Of a stretch of DNA of 64,000 nucleotides, positions 10,574-19,727 are shown piece after piece. The stretch comes from Zygnema cylindricum (taxonomy: Eukaryota; Streptophyta; Zygnematophyceae; Zygnematales; Zygnemataceae): contig JBBHKE010002832.1 of the NCBI GenBank assembly GCA_037447655.1, forward strand, positions 1 through 64,000, given 5' to 3'. Below the pieces are notes generated by a model. The model was not told the origin of the DNA, made no database searches, and saw only the letters and a list, made by a program, of their open reading frames with translations. The position numbers and the translations under genes are program-made. Within the stretch, counting starts at the first letter, position 1; each line of letters begins with the position of its first letter.

Positions 10574-11737
10574 TTACCTCGAGGTACGATGGGTAATGGA
10601 TAAGGAATTGCCGTCGGCCAATTGTACCGACTGGTGATTATTTAGTACCACAAGAGGAAGTTTCAACCTTTTCACCGTCGCCTCGTTAATGAAGTTCCCC
10701 GACGCTCCGGAGTCCACCATGATGTTAGCTGCACTCACTCCTATTTGACCCCGAAATATCAAAGGGTCTCCTCCTTCTCTGGCTAACCTCATAACGGTGA
10801 GTTTTCCTTTTTTGGAACTGTTCCGTTTTGGACACTCTCGAGCCATATGATCTGGAGAACCACACTGGAAGCACAGGCCATTTTGCCTCATCCGCTGGAT
10901 TTCCTCGGGGGACAAGTCATTGGTCTTGGTTTTGGTAACTTTCTTCTTTTTCCGCAAGACGTTGACCTCTTCCTTATCCTCCTTAATTGCGCCGAGCTCC
11001 ATGGGGGTAGGACCTTTGTCTCGTCGGTTTCCTCTGCTACTCCTCGACCCGTACTGATAAGGTCTCCGGAGGTGAAAGTGGACCGAATCGGTCCGCTCCA
11101 CAAACTAGATGATTACTGGGAGAGGAGGAGTCGTGCTTTCCCGAGCAAGCCATTGTTCCACATCTCTACGAATAGACGACTTAAGCCCCTTCACGAAGCG
11201 ATCCACGGCTTCATCCTCCGTCATCGTAGGTATTTGGACTTTGCACTCCAAGAACCGTTGCGTAAACTCCATCACAGACGTTCGTTGCTTCAAAACTGCG
11301 ATCATATCTCTTGCCGCCTTCATTGTGTTGACGGGCTGCCAAGTGTCGCGGAGAAGTTGAAGGAAGAGCGCCCACACGGTCGGTAACTCATCGTCCTCTA
11401 CCAATGTTCTCCACCAAGCCCCCGCTGCCCCTTTAACAAGACCACCCGCGTAGCAAATCTTCTCACGATCCGATAGGCTAGGAAAATTCTCGAGATAGTT
11501 CGCCACGGAGAATAGCCATGAGTCAAGGTTCTTTTGTCTTGCAGGGTCAAACTCGTCGGGAAGTCTTAATTTCGGTCTCCGAGAGTCTCTTTCTACGCTT
11601 CCATGAGGTCGCTCCCCTAGACGCGACTCCAAGGCTGTGACGGTGTTACTCAGCTGCGCGTTCTGTAATCTCACACTTTCCAACTCCTTGAGAACTTGAG
11701 CCAACATTTTTGTAGTGGACACGCCGTGTTCATCCAT
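10574..11737 (-). pseudogene. Gypsy gag and protease
   Basis: The frame starts at an ATG at 11737, 22 bp inside the primer site. It encodes a Gag capsid region (WLFSVANYLENFP, 11470-11530), then a CCHC zinc knuckle (CFQCGSPDHMARECPKR, 10820-10870) and the aspartic protease motif VDSGASGNFI (10690-10720). A TAG at 11105-11107 splits gag in frame, and a TAA at 10574-10576 follows the protease. Gag packages element RNA; the protease would cleave the polyprotein. Confidence 0.88.
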
Positions 11738-11758
11738 GATGTCGAGTCACGGGTAATA

Positions 11759-11770
11759 GCTCTGACACCA
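11759..11770 (-). other. Gypsy primer binding site, initiator-tRNA-Met-like
   Basis: The minus strand reads TGGTGTCAGAGC one base after the 5' LTR end. This differs at one position from the common plant TGGTATCAGAGC site complementary to tRNA-iMet. Confidence 0.8.
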
Positions 11771-11771
11771 A

Positions 11772-12229
11772 TGTAAAAGAGGCACGATACACCACAACAC
11801 GTTACAGTGCACAGCGGAAAACACCAAGGATCTTCCGTAGCAACAGCAGGAATACACAGAACTCACAGACAAGGTTGAGCTTTATTACTTGAGAGAGAGT
11901 ACAAGGTTGCGCTAGCTGTGTAGGTTTACTTCAGGTCCCCATTCACTAGGTCTACTCGCCTATTTAAACTAGCTAACTGCTAGTCAACCTAGTACTATAC
12001 AGCTGTACACGTGGACCTTCGCGGCCAACCGAGATCTATCCAAAACTTCCTTCTAGAACTATAGAGTTCCATCTACGTTCTGCGGCGTTGCTATGCTGCG
12101 ATGCTGCGCTACCAAGTTGCTATGCTGCTATGCTGCGCTGGTCTTGAATCGCAGCTGCGCTGCTCTGGAATCGCAACTATAGCAGCCTAGCCCCAGCCAC
12201 TAAGTACCCAAATCTGTAACCCTGTTACA
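11772..12229 (-). repeat. Gypsy 5' LTR
   Basis: The 458-bp LTR pairs with 4994-5452. It is followed by the TATAT target duplication at 12230-12234. On the minus strand it is the upstream LTR and would hold the promoter. Confidence 0.93.
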
Positions 12230-12234
12230 TATAT

Positions 12235-12960
12235 TTAGCCTCCCCTAAATCCTTAATCTCAAATCTGCTTCTAAGATCTTTCTTTAGCTTGTTGATCTTT
12301 TCCATAAACTTACTTAACACAAACAAATCATCCACATAAATTGCAATAAAAATAACACCATTCTCATCCTCAAACATGTAAATAGAATGGTCAGAACTGA
12401 TCTAGATATATCCCAGACTGGTGAGAAACTCATCTAGTTTCTTATTCTATTGTCTGGGAGCGTGCTTTAGTCCACATAATGACTTTATGAGTCTACAGAC
12501 TTTGCTCTCCTCTCCTTCCTCTACAAATACCTCTGGTTGCCACATGAAGATTTCTTCCTCTAGTTCACCGTTGAGGAAGGCGGCTTTAATATCCATTTGG
12601 TGTATTTCCATGTCTTCTGCTGCAACTAAACTAAGAAGAGTCCTTACAAATGGGAATCGAACCACCGGAGCAAAAGTCTCCTCATAATCTATCCCTTTTT
12701 TTTGGGTGAACCCCGTTGCTACCAACCGAGACATATATCTCTCAATGGTATTATCTGGGTTCAGTTTCACTTTAAATACCCATTTGCACCCGATAGGTTT
12801 TCTTTATGGAGGAGAGTCCACCAGCTCCCAAGTATTCGCTTCCATGATGGAAGCCATCTAATCATTTATGGCTCTGACCCATTGGTCTTTCTCTGGGCTG
12901 TCCATTGCCTCCGAGTATGATTGAGGCTCATCTGGGTGAGATAGCTTTGTCACTTTGTGA
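12235..12960 (-). pseudogene. Copia reverse transcriptase, 5' part up to the Gypsy insertion
   Basis: The minus strand encodes conserved Copia RT blocks: RLVATGFTQKKGIDYEETF (about 12665-12725), QMDIKAAFLNGEL (12560-12605) and the catalytic IYVDDLFVLS (12318-12350). A stop near 12447 interrupts the frame. The reading continues to the TATAT duplication and resumes on the far side of the Gypsy element at 4988, so the insertion lies just after the catalytic palm. Confidence 0.87.
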
Positions 12961-13089
12961 GCAGCTTAATTCTCTTGTAGCCTTTTGCTATGCCTCCTCA
13001 TAGTGTATAGAGATATGAGGAGATTCAGATGTATCTCCTCCATCTTGGATCTCCCCTGAATCTGCAATCATGTTTTCACTTGTGTCCCT

Positions 13090-14434
13090 TCAAGGAAGAT
13101 CCGAGTCCTCCACACTCTCGGACTCAAAACTGATTCTTATCTTTTTAGTGTATTTGAAGGGATCCAATGACTTTCCTTCATCCATAACAACTAGATGCTT
13201 TACCAGAATGATATCTTGTTTAGCTAAGTCATAGACACTATATCCTTTGACATCCTCATCATATCCCACAAAATATCCCAGTTTCCCTTTAGCATCTAGT
13301 TTCCAATTTTTCTTATCTGTGTCAAAACTGTATACTTGACTACCAAATACTTTCAAATGAGAAATATCTGGTTTTTTTCCAGCCCATCTCAAATAAGGTG
13401 TCATTCTTTTAATGGCTGTAGTGAGGACTCTATTCTTAATATAGTTAGCACAGTTCATGGCTTCTACCCAAAATCTATTTTCTTATTTTCTTATCAACCA
13501 GCATACTACATACACAATCTCCCAAAGTTCGGTTTAACCTCTCAGCTACCCCATTTTGTTTTGGATTATTTGGAACAATTTTCTGATGTTCAACTCCCTC
13601 ATCTCTCAAGTATTCCTCAAATTGGTTAGAGGTGTACTCTCCCCTATTATCACTCCTTATTCGCTTAATGGGGGTTCCGTGCAACTTCTCACTCCAGGCT
13701 TTGTATTCTTTAAAGTATTTTGGTGTTTCATACTTTGTTTTGAGGAAGTTGACTTTAGAATATCTGGACCAGTCATCAGTAATGGTCAACATATACCTTT
13801 TTCCCTTGATCGAAGGTACTCTTGCTGGTCCCCAAATATCAGTATGAACCAGATCTATTACATTCTCAGCTCTATATGTGGCAGGTTTGGGAAAGGGATG
13901 TCTGTAAGCCTTACCTTGGGCACAACCACTACATTCATCCATCATTTCATTATCCCCAAATTGAATGTTGTCTACTACATCAAGCTTCTTCATTTCCCTC
14001 AGCCTATCAAAATGCACATGCCCCAACCGCTTATGCCACATCATCAAGCTCGGAACACCACGATAGTAAGCACTATTCTTTTCATTACGCAGGTTAAGCC
14101 TAAATATTCCTTGGCTGCCCTTATCTGCTGTGAAGTAGACTTCATCTCCATACTTAGTTGTAGAGACTCCCTTTCTAGTGAAAGTATCAAAATCCTTACC
14201 ATCTAATGCACAGGTAGACACAAGATTTTTCCTCAGCTGAGGAATATAGTGCACATCTGAGAAGGTCAGTATAAAAGTCTTACCCTCCACTCCGAATTTC
14301 AGATCTACCGAGCCCATTAGATCTGTAGTAACTACTCTCCCATCCCTATACTCTATTTCTATAGTAGGGATCTTTCTTAGCTTAGTGAAGAGGTGCTTGT
14401 CACAACACATATGCATGGATGCACCTGAGTCCAT
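13090..14434 (-). pseudogene. Copia protease and integrase
   Basis: From 14434 the frame opens with the aspartic protease motif MDSGASMHMCCDKH. The integrase HHCC region (HKRLGHVHFDRL ... CSGCAQGK) is at about 13900-14040. The catalytic DDE core follows: DLVHTDIWGP (13815-13845), RSDNRGEYTS and the NGVAERLNRTL block (13520-13660). A stop/frame change near 13460-13475 separates the C-terminal part (13090-13458, with YFVGYDEDVKGYSVYD). It is Copia in type because integrase precedes RT. Confidence 0.88.
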
Positions 14435-14626
14435 GATCCATCATTCCTGTGGAGCTTCCCGAATGGCTCCAACAACACACTTCTGTTTCCGAATGATCTC
14501 CTTCTCCTCCAGATTCTTGTCGAGAAAAAGCTCCTTATCCTCCTCCTCAGAGGACTAGTCCTCCTCGGTCTCTCCTTTGACACGTGTGACCACAAGTGCG
14601 TTCATCTTCCCTCTGGAAGAACCTCT

Positions 14627-15343
14627 TCAACGGTTTTCTTGGAGCCTCAGCTCCGACATCTTGGTGCAATCAGCTATGAAGTGTCTCGGCTTTTTGTAGA
14701 AATGAAAAAGACCCTTTGGAGGCCCAGGTTTTCGAGATAAGTCTCCTTTGAAGTTGTTGTACGGCTTCTTGGGATCCTTCCTCCAACGGTCCGTTCCGAC
14801 AGCTAGAGCTTGAACGCTCTTTCCTCCTCTACGAATCTCAATAGTGTTCTCCTGCACGAGTATCATTCGGACCACTGTGTTCCACTTCCAAGAGTTGTCA
14901 TCCATTTCTTGCACTTGGTACACTATGTTTTCATACTCATCAGGCAACTTTATGATGAGGGTGTTAACTTTCATCTTCATTGTGCATGTCCATCCGGCAA
15001 TTTCCATCTCCATATACAAACAAGAGAGATCATTACAGTAGTCTAACATCTTCCCTCCTTTAGAAGTATAAATCCCCAGCCTTTCCTCAACCAGCTGGAG
15101 CTCCTAAATAGTACGAACTCTATAGATCTACACTAAAGTCATCCACAACTCTTGGACCTTGAAGATGTGAAGATGAGAGGTAGCCAAAGCTTGATTGAGG
15201 TGCCTCAGAATGAAATATCTGGCATTCATGTTGGTGTACTCCCACATTTGAATGTTGTTTTCCTCGGGCTTCACGGCCACCAGTTCAGGTGTCGTGTCAA
15301 TATGAGTAAGAGGTGTCTTCATTTTTTTCCCCTTTTGGGACAC
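14627..15343 (-). pseudogene. Copia gag, decayed
   Basis: The minus-strand frame contains a Copia gag-like region (LIIKLPDEYENIVYQV, 14930-14980) and a degenerate zinc knuckle (KKPRHFIADC, 14660-14695) that has lost the first cysteines. The frame is broken between 15050 and 15128. It lies between the 5' LTR and the protease, as expected. Confidence 0.7.
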
Positions 15344-15571
15344 ATTGATGTCCCCTGCGTCTGTCTCCTCCGTTGGAGCAGATGTTGTTGCAGAAAAACC
15401 TCACTCCACCAAACCTTGGTGGGGTTCTTTAAGATGGACATTTCACTTTTCCACAGACAATACCCCAGAGCGCTTTTCACACAATGCCCGTGTCATCATG
15501 GCTTCCCAATAAATTAACCAAGATCCGTTAAAGATGGGCACCCTAGAGGGTGGGTCCATAACTTGCAATTT

Positions 15572-16562
15572 TGTGTCCCCCATTGGACTGCAAAATTCAG
15601 GAAGCCTCTAGATAGCTTTTGACTAACCCACTTTCAACTAGGATTGCTGCTACCCAAGCAGGCAAATGGACAACATGACTGCACCCTTGTGCAGTCAAGA
15701 CTCCCCTGAGTCCACAGCAAGAAAAAACACTAAAAACGCCCAACCAGGCGATTAATTATAGAGTGACAAAGTTGCCAATATTTATACAAGCTTGTTGGGA
15801 GAGAGGCGCTACCTCCTCAATCCTCTAAGTCCTAAACCCCTCTCACAACCCCTATCGACTTATGTACGAACCAATCAGAAGACTGTACAGTATAGAAAGG
15901 TACTAGGGCCGATGTACTTTCTGTACGGCCTGTGTACAACAAAGCCATGGAGTGGACGTGTGTCTCTTCTGGACTTGTCCTCGTGCACCCACGGATTCCT
16001 ACTTCCCAATGATATCTTGCCATGTGTTGACATGTCATGTCACGTCCAAAAACCGCCAAGGCGGCCATTCCGAGATCTCGGCGATGATGAGGGGTCGTCA
16101 GATCCAAACCGACTTTTAATGCTTGTCGTCCAAAATAACAAATGTCCGGTACATTTTTTTCGAGCGCACTCAAAACTCAACTAGTTTTTATGTCCTCAAT
16201 TTGTTATTTTGTTAATCGAATTAATGATATAACTAATGTTTAAATGGCTATCAAACCCTACATATCCCAACGGACTACTACGACAGACTGGTAAGAGCTA
16301 ACGGCTACGCCTCGCTCTGCCTGTCGGAGGTTCGAGTCCTGTCGGACTCAACCTTTTTGTTGAGAGTGACTTAGGTCATTCTTTAGTCCTGCCTATGGAG
16401 CACAGGCTGCCATGGCTCCACCGCCCTCTCTCTCTTTTAGTGACCACAACAAGTATGGGGGCAAGAGAGAGAAGGTGGAGGCAAGCTGCCTAAGCTTTTC
16501 TTTTAGCTATTTTGATCAATTAAGACCTAGAAAATATCTGCCCTAAATCTATTGATTTCAAT
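15572..16562 (-). repeat. Copia 5' LTR
   Basis: This 991-bp copy aligns end to end with 3096-4082 (TGTGTCCCC start on the plus strand). The last dinucleotide is TA instead of CA. It contains the second copy of the tRNA-like unit at 16289-16358. Confidence 0.9.
16289..16358 (+). promoter_or_regulatory. tRNA-like Pol III promoter unit inside the Copia 5' LTR, antisense
   Basis: It holds the same A-box-like TGGTAAGAGCT (16289-16299), the intact B-box GGTTCGAGTCC (16329-16339) and a run of five T (16354-16358). Spacing is the same as in the other LTR. The B-box has stayed intact while neighbouring bases changed. Confidence 0.5.
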
Positions 16563-16866
16563 AGTTATTGCAAACTTCTTCACGGTTTGCTCCAAACGTT
16601 GTCTTCCGTTCCAACAACTCCAAGATGAGCCTAACTTCTTTCCAAAGATCATATGTTGCCGTAGGGTGCGGATTAATACAAAGACCGTTGGATAGGTTTC
16701 ACCGAATGAAGAATTTGAATGTCAATTATAAATTACATTCAAAAGTTAGGCATAGGGAAAAGGAACAACAAGGCGTACATGAGTTTGACAATAAGAGTAA
16801 AGGGGAAAAAGAGAGTGGGAAGACGAGAACGAGATCGAAAAGTAGGGAAAGGGTACGGGTATGAAT

Positions 16867-16911
<45 letters not shown>

Positions 16912-17906
16912 TGGAAAAAAGAGATTGAGGGATATTAATAGGGAAAGGGTATGGAACAGAACAAGGGAGAGAGGGAGAACATGGGAAGAAAAGATGGGAC
17001 ATAGAATATTAGATAAATGGTACGGAACAAAACAAGGGAAAAACCAAAAAAACGGGAAGAAAAGAGTGATATAGAGTGGTCGGGAAAGGATATGGGAAAG
17101 AATGAATGAGATAGGGAAAATGGAAAGAAGAGAGTGACAGCCTATAACATGTAAATGGTATGGAACAGGACGAGAGAAAGGGAGAAAATGGAAATAAGAT
17201 AGTGAGAGAGAGAGAGAATGGAAAAAGGGGACGAGAAATAATAAAAGAGATAGAGAATGCGAAGAGGGAGAGGGAGTGAGTAAGGGAGAAGGATGGAGAG
17301 GGAAAGAGAATGAGAAAAAATTGAAAAAAATGACACAGCCGCACACTTACCCATGCAATTCTTCGCATATCGTAGAAGATGACGCACCCTTTCTATGTTG
17401 TCAACCCTATCGCCACGTTATTGCCAACCCTAATCCTGTTGTAAACCCTAAAGTAATCCATGGCGTATTGGATGTCGTTTAATTTCAGGAGGTGGCGGAA
17501 CGACGCATCTTCTCCCAAAAACGGAAATATTTTGTGAAGATGGCCCCGCGAAATTTGCACGTCACCAACCTGTCAACCAAGACGTGGATGGGATTGGTCA
17601 GAACAAGAATCTTATTTTTTGTGTTTTGTTCGCAGTCGCCGCTATTTTGTTATATTTTCATGTTTTCAAGGCGCCTCGTTTTTTCCACCCTAAATTGTGT
17701 AAAGTTACTCTACTATGTGCACATTCTGACCCTAATTTGTTGTCATTTTGTGTATCACACCCCATTTTAGAGTCAAACTCAACTCTAATCAAGGTCTATT
17801 TCGTTTACAGGTCCGGTATTACCGTTATGTTTCCATTTGATTGTAGTGTACATGTGTACTCTATTTAGTTAGACGGACGTAAAATACAGTTCAAACGACA
17901 ACGTAA
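16563..17906. other. Gene-free interval with polypurine tract and telo-box-like motif
   Basis: No gene recognised. It contains an extended purine-rich stretch (16740-17330) with a (GA)n microsatellite, then mixed sequence with AAACCCTAA at 17443-17451 (telo-box-like). Several open frames on the pyrimidine-rich strand are low-complexity artefacts. Confidence 0.5.
16740..17330 (+). repeat. Long polypurine-rich tract with (GA)n microsatellite
   Basis: About 590 bp is strongly purine-biased on the plus strand (GGGAAAG, GAGAGA and similar words), with an uninterrupted GA run at about 16873-16909. It is visible directly in the sequence. Such tracts can form triplex DNA; no function is claimed. Confidence 0.75.
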
Positions 17907-17914
17907 TAGAATTA

Positions 17915-19141
17915 GAGAATTGCGAATCGCAGAGACGATTTTTGCTGCGCGCAGGTAGTTGTCGAAAATTGTACATTTAAAGTACATTTTCGTACAAGCT
18001 ACGTACCTTTAAGTCTAGATTTGACGGTCAATCCGTCGAACAACTTTGACTGGCGAAATATTGTACTGGCGGTTAAAAAAGTATTGCGCTTGAGAACGTC
18101 GGCCGTCATAAAAAATAAACAATTAACACGGTCGGCGTAGGTTCACTGTAACAAAACTGCTGCAGCCACATATAAATAAAATGGCTGCGCGCAAGTAGTT
18201 TATCACTTCATGTCTATGAGAGCACACACTAACATTTGACTTAGCCGCAAAAATGAAATCTACATTTTAGCGGCTAAGTCAAATGTCAGTGTGTTCTCAC
18301 AGACGTGAAGTGATAACTACCTGCGCGCAACCATTTTATTTATATGGGGCTGCTGCAGTTTGTTACAGTAAATCTGCGTCGGCCGTGTTAATTGTTTTTT
18401 TTTATGACGGTCGACGTTCGCAAGCGCGATATTTTTTTTACCGCCATTACAATATTTCGCCAGTCAAAGTTGTTCGACGGATTGACTGTCAAATCTGAAC
18501 TTAAAGGTACGTAGCTTGTACGAAACTGTACTTCAAATGTACAATTTATGACAACTACACCGCAAATCGTTATTAGTGTCAAAGTTTAAATAGTGTTGAA
18601 GAAAATTTACTGTAATTGATGCTAATTAAGATTTTGATTTTTTTCAAAAAAAAGGTGTATTCTAATGTCGGCGTTTATGCTAATTTGGGAACAACAATAA
18701 TGGATTATTCGCCGTACGATTATATACATTAATATATGTATCCGAACAAAATATTGGAAATCGTACGCCGTCGCGAATTTAAAATATCTTTACATGCTAT
18801 ACTAATTTACGTGTAAGACTAATCCCCTTGTTTTTGAGTGCACGTTCCTATGCGTGCGCGTCTGATTTAATTCATTTTTTGTAAATTTTCACTTGAAAAG
18901 GTACATTTATGTACGGTCTGACATAGACCGTACATCACACTATTTATATTTTAGTGTACTTTCGGGCTTTGCGCTATTTTGTACCGTACCTTAATTAACG
19001 TCAAGAAAAAATTAAAATCATGTATCCTTTTTGTAAAAAAAAATCAAAATTTTAAGAACCCAAATTAGTGACTTTGACACTAATAACGATTCGCGGTGTA
19101 CTTGCGCGCAGCAAAACTCGTCTCTGCGATTAGCAATTCCC
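17915..19141. mobile_element. Foldback DNA element with near-full-length inverted arms and 8-bp TSD
   Basis: The 8-bp sequence TAGAATTA flanks it on both sides (17907-17914 and 19142-19149). The termini are inverted (GAGAATTGCGAATCGCAGAG left; GGGAATTGCTAATCGCAGAG as reverse complement of the right end). The inverted repeat continues inward for about 330 bp per arm: left arm 17915-18248, loop 18249-18269, right arm 18270-18557 continuing at 19099-19141. The right arm is interrupted by a separate TA-flanked element (18558-19098). No transposase is encoded. The 8-bp duplication is compatible with hAT-like mobilisation, but the termini are not classic hAT ends. Confidence 0.8.
18558..19098. mobile_element. 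TA-flanked inverted-repeat element nested in the foldback element
   Basis: The 541-bp element has termini CACCGCAAATCGTTATTAGT and CACCGCGAATCGTTATTAGT (the second as reverse complement). It is flanked by TA on both sides (18556-18557, 19099-19100). Removing it restores continuity of the foldback arm (AACTA then CTTGCGCGCAG), which proves insertion. The TA duplication points to the Tc1/mariner mode; no transposase is present. Four related copies lie elsewhere in the window. Confidence 0.85.
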
Positions 19142-19727
19142 TAGAATTAACTTGTCACGACTATGCAACATGTGTAAGCACGCGACAGTGCAATTGCGTA
19201 ACATGCGCAGTTTTTCGCATGTGAACATGTTATACGTTCACATTATCACACACAAAAACGTACGTCTGAATGTATGCGAACGCTTACGTTGCAAATTCGA
19301 CTCCACGTTTATTCTAAGCGCAGTTTTGTATGCGACCGACATATGTTCATTACAAATTCTGTACGATTTTCTGTGACGAAGTACACTGATGTACGAACAG
19401 CGACCTCCCGTACACCACACTATTCATAGAATATGTACGGTAACACCATTGGACGCTAATTAACAAGAACCGTAATTAACGTCAGGGAAAAAATAGAATC
19501 AGTCACTGTATTTCATGTATCAATGTCAAAATTTTGGGGCGCCGATATAGAGTACATAAGTCTAATAACGATTCACGGTGTAGTGGATCAGGTCCAAAGT
19601 TTGCGGCCCACACTAGAATCGGTGGTCGGTAAGACGGTAACCTTTTTGTCTCGTACTAAATCTTCTACCAGCATACCAAATATATTTCTAAAATCTCAAC
19701 AGTCAAAGCTTACTTTTCTCAATTCTC
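19142..19727. other. Interval upstream of the zinc-finger gene holding a partial TA element
   Basis: No gene recognised. The right part (about 19386-19580) is a truncated member of the TA-element family. The remainder up to 19727 is the presumed 5' flank of the gene starting at 19728. Confidence 0.5.
19386..19580. mobile_element. Partial TA element (right end only)
   Basis: It ends CTAATAACGATTCACGGTG at 19580, followed by TA, matching the right terminus of the family. Positions 19520-19580 are nearly identical to 50000-50064. No matching left terminus was found, so this copy is truncated or disrupted. Confidence 0.6.

Larger units (their letters stand above)
4994..12229 (-). mobile_element. 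Ty3/Gypsy chromovirus, near full length, nested in Copia
   Basis: The 7,236-bp element runs on the minus strand: 5' LTR 11772-12229, primer site 11759-11770, gag-protease, RT-RNase H, integrase, chromodomain, an extra 3' reading frame, polypurine tract 5453-5469, 3' LTR 4994-5452. Integrase after RT and a C-terminal chromodomain place it among the chromoviruses. LTRs begin TGTAAAAGAGG and end CCTGTTACA, and differ by roughly a dozen positions by eye. Insertion is therefore younger than the Copia host but not very recent. Several in-frame stops and at least one frame change disable the polyprotein. The TSD is TATAT on both sides. Confidence 0.95.
3096..16562 (-). mobile_element. Ty1/Copia LTR retrotransposon, split by a nested Gypsy element
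   Basis: The element reads on the minus strand in the order LTR (15572-16562), gag, protease, integrase, reverse transcriptase, RNase H, LTR (3096-4082); integrase before RT is the Copia order. LTRs start TG and end CA on the plus strand (TGTGTCCCC to GATTTCAACA); the right copy ends TA, a likely point change. A polypurine tract (minus strand AATAAGGGGAG) abuts the 3' LTR at 4083-4095. I cannot find a canonical initiator-tRNA-Met primer site next to the 5' LTR, nor a matching target duplication (AATTA at 3091 versus GTTAT at 16563). Without the 7.2-kb Gypsy insertion it would be about 6.2 kb. The coding parts carry stops and frame changes, so it is not autonomous. Confidence 0.9.

Noticed and set aside
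3091-16567. Target site duplication for the Copia element
   Set aside because: AATTA on the left and GTTAT on the right do not match, so none is claimed.
16726-17387. Several Leu/Ser/Pro-rich open frames on the minus strand
   Set aside because: They are translations of the polypurine/polypyrimidine tract; low complexity only.
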